Assembly (NCBI GenBank): GCA_041690495.1
Contig: JAWLHE010000002.1
Coordinates: forward strand, 186,001 to 250,000
Direction of reading: 5' to 3'
From: DATAAP01 sp041690495
GTDB taxonomy: Bacteria; Pseudomonadota; Alphaproteobacteria; CACIAM-22H2
Length of the DNA: 64,000 nucleotides
How positions within the stretch are numbered: the stretch's first letter is position 1; every line of letters starts with the position of its first letter. Below the pieces are notes generated by a model, which had not been told where the DNA came from, ran no database searches, and saw only the letters and a program-made list of their open reading frames with translations. The position numbers were made by a program, and so were the translations under genes. Below are positions 1 through 7,064 of this stretch, one piece after another.

Positions 1-35
1 GCCCGGACGCTTCTCCCAGCCCCTGGAATGACAAA

Positions 36-70
36 CGCCCGCCGGCGGAGCCGGGCGGGCGTATTTCTTT
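36..70 (+). terminator. Rho-independent terminator-like hairpin
   Basis: An 8-bp perfect stem (cgcccgcc at 36-43 with ggcgggcg at 54-61) closes a 10-base loop and is followed by a T-rich run (tatttcttt). This is the shape of an intrinsic terminator for a plus-strand gene lying to the left of the window. Confidence 0.6.
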
Positions 71-524
71 GGACCCGAAAGGAGCCGGGGCGGGGACGGC
101 AATGCGGTATTTTCCGAGGGCAGGGCGACCGGTGTCCACTGGCTATCGCGGCCGCCGATGCGGCCGGCTCAGTGGCGTCCGCGCGTCGTCCCGCTTGATC
201 TGCCGCCGCGCATGTAGTGCCGTTCCGGGTGGTAAGGGTGAGCCAGCCTGTTCAGGAGATCGCCGATCGCTGCTATCCAACGTTTCATGTCGCTGTTCCA
301 GTTCGCTCCTTGTATTTCATACCATGAGTTGCAGATAGGCTCCGGCAGGCGGCTTCGCAACCTTTGCGCCAGAACTTCAAGAAATGGCCATAACTATGGC
401 TAGGCCGTCACAATCTGCAGAAGCGCCGGCCGGTTGCTCCGTTCCGCCCGTCGCCCGTCCGGCATGACATCGGCCAATCCGGCGATATGATCGGAAACCG
501 GATCAAGGGCGCCAAAGGATTTCC
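71..524. other. Gene-poor stretch before the aldehyde dehydrogenase
   Basis: No conserved coding region is evident here apart from one weak small minus-strand frame (169-288). The last 100 bases presumably hold the promoter and leader of the aldehyde dehydrogenase gene. No clear operator or riboswitch was recognised. Confidence 0.5.
169..288 (-). CDS. Possible small hypothetical protein (39 aa)
   Basis: A short minus-strand frame begins MKRWIAAIGDLL and ends in a basic Arg/Gly/His-rich tail. The N-terminus could form an amphipathic helix followed by a Pro/His stretch (HPYHPERHYMRG). The ribosome-binding site is weak (GGAAC about 10 bases upstream). Nothing in the neighbourhood supports or contradicts it. 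It may be a genuine short alphaproteobacterial protein or chance; I do not recognise a family. Confidence 0.25.
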   Translation of the reverse strand: MKRWIAAIGDLLNRLAHPYHPERHYMRGGRSSGTTRGRH

Positions 525-2096
525 ATGACCACCGACAATCTCCCGCGCGTGACCTATTCGAACATCGGAGTCGACTTCACGCCGCTGCACGACATGCTCG
601 ACCGCGCAATTCCCGAGTTCCGGAAAGGGCTGGGCAAGCATCATCCCAACCGCATCGCCGGAAAGCCGGACGAGGACGGCCGGCCTTACAGCGTGAAGTG
701 CCCGATCGACAGCCGGGTCGCCATCGGCAGTTTCGTCGAGGCTTCTCCGGCCGCCGTAGACCGTGCCGTGGCCGCCGCGAGGAAGGTCTATCCGGCGTGG
801 TCGGGCACGCCATGGTCCGAGCGCGTAAGGGTCCTGCGGCGTGCCGCCGCGATCCTGGCGCGGCGCAAGTACGATCTCGGCATCGCCTGCCTGCTCGAGG
901 TCGGCAAGTCGCGCCTCGAGGCGATGGGCGAATCCGAAGAGGCGCACGACCTGATCGCCTATTACTGCGACGAGATGGAGGCGAACAAAGGCTTCGTGCG
1001 CGACATGCGCCGCGCTTTCCCCAACGAGGTGACGTCGGTCCATCTTCGCCCGGTCGGCGTGTTCGGCGTGATCGCCCCGTTCAACTTCCCGGCGGCGCTG
1101 TCGATTGCGATGATCACTGGCGCCCTGCTCGGCGGAAATACGGTGGTCTACAAGCCGGCGCCGCAGACGGCCCTGACCGGGGGCCTGCTGGTCGAGGCGC
1201 TCCACGAGGCGGGCGTGCCGGCGGGAGCGGTCAACCTGATCTGCGGCGAGGAGTCGGGGCGTGCGCTGGTCGACCATCCGGGCATTGACGGCATTGCATT
1301 CACCGGCAGCCACGCCGTCGGCATGGAGATCTTTTCCAAGTTCGCGGACCGCGCCCATGCACGCCCGGTGGTGGTGGAGATGGGCGGCAAGAACCCGGCC
1401 TATGTGTCGGCGAACGCCGATCTCGAAATGGCGGCGGAGGGCGTGATGCGCTCCGCCTTCGGCCTGTCCGGGCAGAAATGCAGCGCGTGCTCGGTGGCCT
1501 ATGTCGAGCGCCGCGTGCATGACGCGTTCGTCGAGCTACTCTGCGCCAAGACGGCGGCGCTCAAGATCGGCAACCCGGAGCAACGCGACGTCTATACCGG
1601 GCCGGTCATCGACGCCGAGGCGGGCCAGCGCTTCGATACGTCCGTCATGCGCGCGGGACGCGACGGCAATATCGTCGCAGGAGCCCATCGATTGAAAGGC
1701 GACGTGTTCGACCACGGCGTCTATGTCGCGCCCACCATCGTCACCGGCCTGCCCTCGGGGCATGCGCTGGTCACCGAGGAACTGTTCCTGCCGTTCCTCG
1801 CCGTGCGGCCCTACGATACGCTGCAGGCCGGCATCGCCGAGGGCAACACGGTGGTCTACGGCCTGACCGCCGGCATCTATACGCGCGACAAGGCGGAACT
1901 CGACCTGTTCCTTGCCCGCGCCGAGGCGGGCGTCCTCTACGCCAACCGCCGCTCCGGCGCTACAACGGGGGCATGGCCCGGCATCCAGACCTTCTGCGGC
2001 TGGAAGGGCTCGGGCGTCTCCAACAAGGGCGGGCTCGGCCCGTACTACCTGCCGCAGTTCATGCGCGAGCAGAGCCGCACGGTGATGGAGGGATGA
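525..2096 (+). CDS. Aldehyde dehydrogenase, P5C-dehydrogenase-like group
   Basis: NAD(P)-dependent oxidation of an aldehyde to an acid, in the cytoplasm. The 523-residue protein has the full ALDH fold: the PFNFP segment near residue 187, the FTGS nucleotide-binding turn, the general base Glu in EMGGKNP (about residue 285) and the nucleophile Cys in GQKCSACS (about residue 319). The GGKNP and GQKCSA forms of these motifs are typical of the 1-pyrroline-5-carboxylate dehydrogenase branch (PruA/RocA) rather than GabD-type enzymes. No proline dehydrogenase is adjacent, so the true substrate is open. Its stop overlaps the next start (ATGA), so the two genes are translationally coupled. Confidence 0.85.
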   Translation: MTTDNLPRVTYSNIGVDFTPLHDMLDRAIPEFRKGLGKHHPNRIAGKPDEDGRPYSVKCPIDSRVAIGSFVEASPAAVDRAVAAARKVYPAWSGTPWSERVRVLRRAAAILARRKYDLGIACLLEVGKSRLEAMGESEEAHDLIAYYCDEMEANKGFVRDMRRAFPNEVTSVHLRPVGVFGVIAPFNFPAALSIAMITGALLGGNTVVYKPAPQTALTGGLLVEALHEAGVPAGAVNLICGEESGRALVDHPGIDGIAFTGSHAVGMEIFSKFADRAHARPVVVEMGGKNPAYVSANADLEMAAEGVMRSAFGLSGQKCSACSVAYVERRVHDAFVELLCAKTAALKIGNPEQRDVYTGPVIDAEAGQRFDTSVMRAGRDGNIVAGAHRLKGDVFDHGVYVAPTIVTGLPSGHALVTEELFLPFLAVRPYDTLQAGIAEGNTVVYGLTAGIYTRDKAELDLFLARAEAGVLYANRRSGATTGAWPGIQTFCGWKGSGVSNKGGLGPYYLPQFMREQSRTVMEG

Positions 2097-2701
2097 GCGC
2101 GCGTGCAAACGGCACGCAGGGGTACGCCGAGGAGGCCGACAAGCTCGCTGTTTCCTACGAGACGCTGACCTTCGAGGGCGTGCAGCGCGAGGTGCTGCAT
2201 CTGATCCCGACGGCGCCGTGCCATGCGTTGGATATCGGTGCCGGTACGGGACGCGATGCGGCAGCACTCGCGGCGCGTGGGCACCAGGTCACGGCGTTGG
2301 AGCCGACCGCCCAACTGCGTGCGCTTGGGCAGCGCCTGCATGCGGCCGCAGACATCGCATGGATCGACGACTCGCTGCCGGGGCTTGAACTGCTGCGCAC
2401 GACCGGCCCGCAATTCGATCTTGTGATGGCGACCGCCATGTGGATGCATCTGGACGAGGCCGAGCGCGAGGCGGCGATGCGCAACGTCGCACCCCTTGTC
2501 GCGCCCGGCGGCAAGTTCCTGATGTCCCTGCGCTACGGGCCCGTGCCGGCTGGCCGGCGCATGTTCGCGGTCCCGGCCGACGAGACGATCGCGCAGGCGG
2601 CGGAGAACGGCCTATCGCTCATTCACCGAAGCGACCGCGAGGATATGAAGGGCCGCGACGGCGTACGCTGGACGTGTCTTGCTTTCAGGCGAGAGTGCTA
2701 G
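2093..2701 (+). CDS. SAM-dependent class I methyltransferase
   Basis: A 202-residue cytoplasmic methyltransferase that transfers a methyl group from S-adenosylmethionine to an unknown acceptor. Motif I (LDIGAGTGRD, residues 46-55) is intact. The acidic end of the second strand is ALEPT, and the later PGGKFLMSLRYGP segment matches motif VI of the family. The start was chosen because its ATG overlaps the stop of the aldehyde dehydrogenase (ATGA), which also removes a 40-residue extension lying inside the upstream gene. Co-transcription suggests a shared but unidentified pathway. Confidence 0.8.
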   Translation: MSARANGTQGYAEEADKLAVSYETLTFEGVQREVLHLIPTAPCHALDIGAGTGRDAAALAARGHQVTALEPTAQLRALGQRLHAAADIAWIDDSLPGLELLRTTGPQFDLVMATAMWMHLDEAEREAAMRNVAPLVAPGGKFLMSLRYGPVPAGRRMFAVPADETIAQAAENGLSLIHRSDREDMKGRDGVRWTCLAFRREC

Positions 2702-2753
2702 CCTCGTATTCGTCTTCCATTTCCCTTGATTGGTCTCCAGAAAGGAGCCCCGA

Positions 2754-3140
2754 ATGCCTGTGATCCTGCACAACCCGAGTGAGGTCTATCCGCCATACCG
2801 CTGCTACAGCCATGCCGCCGAGATCAAGGGCGACTCGCGCCTGCTGATCATCAGCGGTCTCAACGGCTACCGCGCCGACGGCAAGACGTTGCCGGAGTCG
2901 TTCGAGGAGCAATGCGAGCTGATCTGGACGCATCTCGGGGCCGTCCTGCGCGCCGCCGGCATGGGCTACGGCGATCTCGTCTCGCTTCGCACCTATCTCG
3001 CGAGCCCGGAGTATCGCGAGGCCAACACGCGGCTGCGCATGAAGTATCTCGGCGACCATCGCCCTTCGCTGACGGTCGTGTGTAGCCAGCTTCTGGATCC
3101 GGCCTGGAAGCTCGAGATGGAGGCGATGGCGGCGCATTAG
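2754..3140 (+). CDS. RidA/YjgF/YER057c-family protein
   Basis: A 128-residue member of the RidA superfamily, trimeric proteins some of which hydrolyse reactive enamine/imine intermediates. The usual core is visible: LLIISGLNGY, a central helix ending in AAGMGYGDLVSLRTYLA, and the RPSLTVVCSQLLDPAWKLEMEAMA segment. A strong ribosome-binding site (AAAGGAG) sits 7 bases before the chosen ATG, favouring this start over an upstream one. It differs from canonical RidA near the substrate Arg region, so imine deaminase activity is not assured. It is separate from the methyltransferase by about 50 bases. Confidence 0.85.
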   Translation: MPVILHNPSEVYPPYRCYSHAAEIKGDSRLLIISGLNGYRADGKTLPESFEEQCELIWTHLGAVLRAAGMGYGDLVSLRTYLASPEYREANTRLRMKYLGDHRPSLTVVCSQLLDPAWKLEMEAMAAH

Positions 3141-3186
3141 GGCCGCGCCATTGCCCGCTGTGGTGCCGAGTGCCAATGTGGCCCAC

Positions 3187-3516
3187 ATGGGCCACGTCTA
3201 CCTGTCGCTCGCGATATTGTTCGAAGTCATCGCGACCTCGACCCTGCAGGCTTCGAACGGATTCACGAAGCCGCTGCCGTCTCTCGTGACTGTCGTGGGC
3301 TATGCGATCGCCTTCTACTGCCTGTCGCTGACGTTGCGTACGATCCCGATGGGCATCGCCTACGCGATCTGGTCGGGCGTCGGCATCGTGCTGATCACCG
3401 CAATCGGCTGGGTGCTGTATCGCCAGCAGCTCGATGTGGCGGCGCTGCTCGGCATCGCGCTGATCGTCGCCGGCGTGCTGGTGATCAATCTTTTTTCGGC
3501 ATCGTTGCGGCACTAG
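3187..3516 (+). CDS. Small multidrug resistance (SMR) efflux protein, EmrE-like
   Basis: A 109-residue inner-membrane proton-coupled exporter. Four membrane helices are evident, the essential membrane glutamate is in LAILFEVIATS (Glu13, equivalent to EmrE Glu14), and the diagnostic GIAYAIWSGVGIVLI helix is intact, followed by AGVLVINLFS. Length matches the family (105-115 aa). The start at 3187 was chosen because it places the Glu at the usual position; upstream codons add a non-membrane extension. A single gene of this type usually works as an antiparallel homodimer on quaternary cations or guanidinium. No partner SMR gene is next to it. Confidence 0.93.
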   Translation: MGHVYLSLAILFEVIATSTLQASNGFTKPLPSLVTVVGYAIAFYCLSLTLRTIPMGIAYAIWSGVGIVLITAIGWVLYRQQLDVAALLGIALIVAGVLVINLFSASLRH

Positions 3517-3643
3517 CGACTTGCGGCAAGGCTGGACCGGGTGGATCCGAACCCCGCTCATATACGACAGAATTCCGCGTGCAGTGAGCCGATCTCGCAT
3601 CGGGCCCGGCCCGTTAGCCGTTCCGGCGCCGATGAAGAGCGCC

Positions 3644-4195
3644 CTAACGAAGCGGCTCCACGCGCCACGCGTACGAGCCGTCCGCCGCGGGTTCGTGCCG
3701 CACTGGCAGGCAATTCTGAAGCTCGACTTCGCCGAGCCCGAGATGGTCGCGCACCGCAATGTAGGTGCCGCCATGGGCGACGATCAGTACCGGCCCGTCC
3801 TGCTCCAGGGCCCTGTTGATTCCGCGCAGCGCTCGAACCAGAAAGTCCGCATACGCCTCGGCGCCTTCCGGCGTCCGTCCGGATTTCCACTCCGTGTACC
3901 ATTCGGCCTTGAGCTGGCCCTCGCGGACGCCGAGCCCGCATTCGGCGAGATCGTCGATGATAACGAGGCGCAGCCCGAGCGCCTCGTTGACGATCTCCGC
4001 GGTCGTGCGCGCGCGGAGCTGCGGGCTGCAGCAGATCGTGGCGATCCCGGACCTGGTCAGCAGATCTCTCGCCGCGCGCGCCTGCGCCAGGCCGCGCGCA
4101 TTCAGCGGTACCTCCGTTCGGCCCTGGAAACGGCCTTCGGCGTTCCAGTCGGTTTCCCCGTGGCGGAGATAGAAGAAGGGTACGGGCCGGATCAT
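3644..4195 (-). CDS. Histidine phosphatase (phosphoglycerate-mutase-like)
   Basis: A 183-residue cytoplasmic phosphatase of the branch 1 histidine phosphatase superfamily. The catalytic LRHGETDWN motif is at residues 8-16, followed by the GRFQGRTEVPLNARG loop, and the second catalytic His is in VAHGGTY. The start at 4195 puts the RHG motif at the usual place; longer frames upstream are out of character. Substrate is not predictable: the family includes cofactor-dependent mutases, alpha-ribazole phosphatase and broad phosphatases. It is convergent with the SMR gene and stands alone. Confidence 0.88.
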   Translation of the reverse strand: MIRPVPFFYLRHGETDWNAEGRFQGRTEVPLNARGLAQARAARDLLTRSGIATICCSPQLRARTTAEIVNEALGLRLVIIDDLAECGLGVREGQLKAEWYTEWKSGRTPEGAEAYADFLVRALRGINRALEQDGPVLIVAHGGTYIAVRDHLGLGEVELQNCLPVRHEPAADGSYAWRVEPLR

Positions 4196-4284
4196 AGTTT
4201 CAAGGCAGACATGTCCCGCCGGATGATTTACGGCAGTCGGCGCGGCCTTGGAAGTGCGTCTTCCCGGCGTCCTTGCCGCATGCC

Positions 4285-4482
4285 CTACAGGTCGGTCCAC
4301 CTGCGCAACAGGTTGGCATAGCTCCTGGCGATCAGGTCGAATTCGCCGGTCTTGCCGTGCTGCCGGAAAATCGCGCGGCGGGCGAGATCGAGGTCGGTCG
4401 GGGAGAGGGTATCGGCGATGCAGAGGATGATGGGCCGGGACAGTAGCAGGGCGAGGGGCGGATGAGCGCAAAGACTTTGCAA
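4285..4482 (-). CDS. Possible small hypothetical protein (65 aa, TTG start)
   Basis: A minus-strand frame without an ATG reads, from a TTG, through a hydrophobic stretch (LALLLSRPIILCIADTL) and then an acidic/basic helix (DLDLARRAIFRQHGK) to RRWTDL and a stop. The putative start lies at the edge of the Fur-box-like site, so if real it would share that operator divergently. No family is recognised, and the lack of ATG and of a clear ribosome-binding site makes it doubtful. Confidence 0.22.
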   Translation of the reverse strand: MQSLCAHPPLALLLSRPIILCIADTLSPTDLDLARRAIFRQHGKTGEFDLIARSYANLLRRWTDL

Positions 4483-4500
4483 ATAAGAATTACTCGCATT
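4482..4500. promoter_or_regulatory. Fur-box-like operator
   Basis: The 19 bases aataagaattactcgcatt match 16 of 19 positions of the classical Fur palindrome AATGAGAATTATTCTCATT as I recall it. It lies 41 bases upstream of the first gene of the peroxidase/cupredoxin set, the right place for iron-dependent repression. That the site is bound by Fur rather than another regulator (Mur, Irr, RirA) is inference. Confidence 0.65.
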
Positions 4501-4540
4501 ATAGTCTGCGACTACGTCCGCACGTAAGTGGAGTCTGCGA

Positions 4541-5425
4541 ATGCCGTCGGAACGCAAGATCAGGATCTGGGCCGGAATGGGGACATGGCTGCTGGCCGGG
4601 ACCGGTGCGTTGGGGTTGGGCGGCGATGCGCAGGCCGCCGCGCAGCAGTCCGGTACGGTGGCACAGGCCGACGACGCCGGTTTGCAGGTTGCGCAGGCGT
4701 CGCATGGGCACGGACACGGCATGCAGGGTGCGGCCCAGGGCGGCGAAGGGGGCGAGCGCGGCGAGGCGGGGGCGCTCGCCGGTGCCAACCCGGATCAGGC
4801 GCTCGCCGCGCAGCTCCTGCTCATCCGCGGCCATCTGGCTGTCGGGAAGGAGCTGTACGAGATGAACCGGGCCGACGATGCTCTGCCGCATTACCTGCAC
4901 CCTTCCGAAGAGATCTACGAGGAACTCGAGCCAGCGCTGAAGCAGCGGCGAATCAGTGGCTTCGAGCAGGAGCTCGGGGTGCTCGCCGGCGCAGTCAAAG
5001 CGAAACGCCCGGCGGCCGAGGTCGCCAAGCTGCAGGAACGCGTTGTTGCTAAACTCGACATGGCGATGAACGGGGTGCCGGAGGCGACCCGCGCCAAGGC
5101 GGCATTTGCCGCGGGAACGGCGGTGCTGGTATTGAAGGTCGCCGCCGAGGAGTACGAGGCGGCGATCGAGAACGGGCGCATCGCCAATGCCGTCGAATAC
5201 CAGGACAGCCGCGGCTTCGTCACGGCCAGCCGCGTGTTCGTGCACCAGCACGAGAAGGCGATGCATGTGCAGGACGCAAAGGCCTATGAGGCGATCGTCA
5301 AGGCGCTCGACGATCTTGCGAAGGCTTATCCTTCGGTTGTCCCGCCGGAGAAGCCGCAAGTCAGCGCCGGCGCCTTCCGGGCGGCAGTCTCGAGCGTCGA
5401 GCTGCAGGCAGGCAATTTCAAGTGA
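4541..5425 (+). CDS. Secreted His-rich protein of unknown function, partner of di-heme peroxidase
   Basis: A 294-residue protein with a Sec-type signal peptide (hydrophobic stretch about residues 9-28, likely cut near DAQA-A) and so probably periplasmic. After the signal a low-complexity segment carries a metal-binding-looking ASHGHGHGM cluster (residues 53-61). The remainder (about 80-290) is predicted all-helical, with an acidic HPSEEIYEELEPAL helix and a later VFVHQHEKAMHVQDA stretch with several His. I do not recognise a named family. It is first in a three-gene set, 27 bases before the di-heme peroxidase and downstream of a Fur-box-like site, which suggests a role in periplasmic iron or copper handling (inference). 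Confidence 0.75.
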   Translation: MPSERKIRIWAGMGTWLLAGTGALGLGGDAQAAAQQSGTVAQADDAGLQVAQASHGHGHGMQGAAQGGEGGERGEAGALAGANPDQALAAQLLLIRGHLAVGKELYEMNRADDALPHYLHPSEEIYEELEPALKQRRISGFEQELGVLAGAVKAKRPAAEVAKLQERVVAKLDMAMNGVPEATRAKAAFAAGTAVLVLKVAAEEYEAAIENGRIANAVEYQDSRGFVTASRVFVHQHEKAMHVQDAKAYEAIVKALDDLAKAYPSVVPPEKPQVSAGAFRAAVSSVELQAGNFK

Positions 5426-5452
5426 CCGCCTGTGGCTCTCAGGGGACGGACG

Positions 5453-6472
5453 ATGCGGCCGGTAACCGCGCTGGCTGCTGCCCTGGCACTGCTCGCGCTC
5501 GGACCTTCTCCGGGCTCGACGCAGGCTGACCGCGATCTTCCGGCATTGAAGGCAGAGTACCGGCGTCCGGCGGAGAAGGCGCCCGCGCCGGAAGACAATC
5601 CGTCCAGCGCGGCGAAGGTACGGCTCGGCTGGGCGCTGTTCCAGGACCGGCGGTTGTCGAGCGACAATGCGCTCGCCTGCGTCGATTGCCATCAGCCGGA
5701 GCGCGACTGGCAAGACGGCAAGCCCCGCGCGCTCGGCTTCGGCGGGCACGCGCTGCGCCGCCGCACCATGCCGCTCTATGACGCCGCGTGGGGCGAGACG
5801 TTCTTCTGGGACGGCCGCGCTGCGAGCCTCGAGGCGCAATCGATCATTCCGATCGAAGCGCCGGACGAGATGAACCAGAAGATGGACGACGTGGTCGCGC
5901 GGCTGCGCGCCGTGCCGTTCTATCAAGGGATGTTCGCCGAGGCATTTCCGGAGGCACCGGAGATCACCGGCGAGAAGGTCGCCAAGGCGGTCGCCGCATT
6001 CGAGCGTACCATCGAATCGGGCGAGAGTGACTTTGACCGATGGATCGACGGCGATGAGGCCGCGATCGGCGACGCGGCCAAGCGCGGCTTCGCGCTGTTC
6101 AACGGCAAGGCCAATTGCGCACAGTGCCACGGCGGTTGGCGCCTGACCGACGACGGGTTTCACGATACCGGCCTGCCGGGCGACGATCCCGGCCGCGGGC
6201 CGATCATCGAAGTGCCGCTGCTCGAGCACTCGTTCAAGACCCCGAGCCTGCGCAATGTCGCGCGGCGGCCGCCCTACATGCATGACGGCTCGCTCGCGAC
6301 CCTGCGCGAGGTCGTCGACCACTATGCCGACGGGATCATCGAACGCCCGACCCTCTCCGATGATCTGAAGCGCATCAGCCTCACCGAAGCCGAGCGCGCC
6401 GATCTCGCCGCCTTCCTGGAGACTCTCAGCGATGCCGGCCCGCCCGACACGCGCTGGTCGCCGTTCCGCTAG
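5453..6472 (+). CDS. Di-heme cytochrome c peroxidase (MauG/CcpA-like)
   Basis: A periplasmic electron-transfer or peroxidase protein of 339 residues. A signal peptide (MRPVTALAAALALLALG) is followed by two heme-c attachment motifs, CVDCH (76-80) and CAQCH (222-226), the hallmark of the bacterial di-heme peroxidase/MauG superfamily. Downstream SLRNVARRPPYMHDG supplies a Met, and the central FFWDGRA segment is also typical. The ATG at 5453 follows AGGGGACG and is preferred to a GTG 21 bases upstream. Its end overlaps the cupredoxin gene by 41 bases, implying tight coupling. MauG-type (oxidative modification of a partner) and classical peroxidase functions cannot be separated by eye. Confidence 0.9.
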   Translation: MRPVTALAAALALLALGPSPGSTQADRDLPALKAEYRRPAEKAPAPEDNPSSAAKVRLGWALFQDRRLSSDNALACVDCHQPERDWQDGKPRALGFGGHALRRRTMPLYDAAWGETFFWDGRAASLEAQSIIPIEAPDEMNQKMDDVVARLRAVPFYQGMFAEAFPEAPEITGEKVAKAVAAFERTIESGESDFDRWIDGDEAAIGDAAKRGFALFNGKANCAQCHGGWRLTDDGFHDTGLPGDDPGRGPIIEVPLLEHSFKTPSLRNVARRPPYMHDGSLATLREVVDHYADGIIERPTLSDDLKRISLTEAERADLAAFLETLSDAGPPDTRWSPFR

Positions 6473-6779
6473 CGCCCTGGCGCTGTGCTTCGCCGCCGGC
6501 GCGGCCGCGGGCGCCGCCTGGGCGGCGCAGGCCGTAGTGACGCAGAAGGACAAGGCGTTCTCGACGCAGCGTCTCGATCTGCGCCCCGGCGACACGCTGC
6601 TAATCCAGAACGAGGACACGCGCGCCCACAACATCCAGGTCACGCATCCGCTTCTCACCTACAACAGCGGCCTGCAGGAGCCGGGCGCGAACGAGCGCAT
6701 CGCCTTCCAACGGCCCGGCGACTATCTCGTCTACTGCGGCATCCACCCGAAGATGAAGCTGCGCGTGAAGGTGCAGTAG
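6432..6779 (+). CDS. Periplasmic cupredoxin (plastocyanin-like)
   Basis: A 115-residue protein with an N-terminal signal sequence (about 1-32) and one type I copper domain. The expected copper ligands are visible: His66 in AHNIQV, and Cys102, His105 and Met108 in YCGIHPKM. The loop is short, as in small electron-transfer cupredoxins. It overlaps the 3' end of the di-heme peroxidase in another frame, so both are probably made together. It probably donates electrons to, or accepts them from, the peroxidase (inference from the operon). Confidence 0.88.
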   Translation: MPARPTRAGRRSASALALCFAAGAAAGAAWAAQAVVTQKDKAFSTQRLDLRPGDTLLIQNEDTRAHNIQVTHPLLTYNSGLQEPGANERIAFQRPGDYLVYCGIHPKMKLRVKVQ

Positions 6780-6811
6780 CGACCCGCCTTGTAATTCTGC
6801 TCCTCATTGTC

Positions 6812-6834
6812 ATGCCCGGACTTGATCCGGGCAT
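6812..6834. repeat. REP-like palindrome (copy A)
   Basis: A 9-bp perfect inverted repeat (ATGCCCGGA / TCCGGGCAT) around a 5-base cttga loop. Related elements with the same GGACTTGATCC core lie at 14614-14634 and 14685-14707, and a degenerate one at 35360-35382. It could also end transcription of the cupredoxin set. Confidence 0.65.
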
Positions 6835-6959
6835 CCAGTCTGGATCCTCGGGTCAAGCCCAATGGTGACGATCAATTGCTTGCAGGGTGCGCCAGGGGCA
6901 TGCCCCGCATGCAGGCCAGTGCCTTGACCCCTCCGGTCAAACCCGCCAGCATCGGCTCC

Positions 6960-7063
6960 GTTCCGAGGGGAGTCCCGGCAAGGGGCTGAGAGACCACTGG
7001 CCATCCCGGCGGCGTGGAGACCCTTGAACCTGATCCGGATCATGCCGGCGGAGGGAGAGGAAC
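6960..7063 (+). promoter_or_regulatory. TPP (THI-box) riboswitch
   Basis: The two conserved thiamine pyrophosphate-binding stretches are present: GGGGCTGAGAGACC (from 6982) and ACCCTTGAACCTGATCCGG (7020-7038), followed by ATCATGCCGGCGGAGGGAG. A closing P1 helix forms from GTTCC (6960-6964) and GGAAC (7059-7063), with an extra stem-loop of about 28 bases between the two halves, as is common in bacteria. The 3' half contains the GGAGGGAGAGG ribosome-binding region directly before the ATG at 7065, so control is most likely translational: TPP binding would hide the site. Confidence 0.92.
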
Positions 7064-7064
7064 C

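Larger units (their letters stand above)
4196..4540. other. 345-base intergenic stretch with a Fur-box-like operator
   Basis: This gap separates the histidine phosphatase from the peroxidase/cupredoxin set. It contains one strong Fur-box-like palindrome (4482-4500) and one weak minus-strand frame (4285-4482). The local sequence around 4470-4510 is notably A/T-rich against the surrounding GC-rich DNA, as expected for a promoter. Confidence 0.6.

Noticed and set aside
408..1520. Long minus-strand open frame (370 codons) opposite the aldehyde dehydrogenase
   Set aside because: It is a GC-rich shadow of the plus-strand gene: no conserved motifs, biased Arg/His/Ala composition, and the opposite strand carries the full ALDH motif set.
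2860..3774. Minus-strand frame (304 codons) opposite RidA and SMR genes
   Set aside because: Low-complexity Arg/Pro/Asp-rich translation without motifs; the plus-strand genes have clear family signatures.
4499..6658. Minus-strand open frame of 719 codons over the peroxidase/cupredoxin set
   Set aside because: Shadow of three real plus-strand genes; no signal, domain or motif is recognisable and it spans the Fur-box-like site and intergenic gaps.
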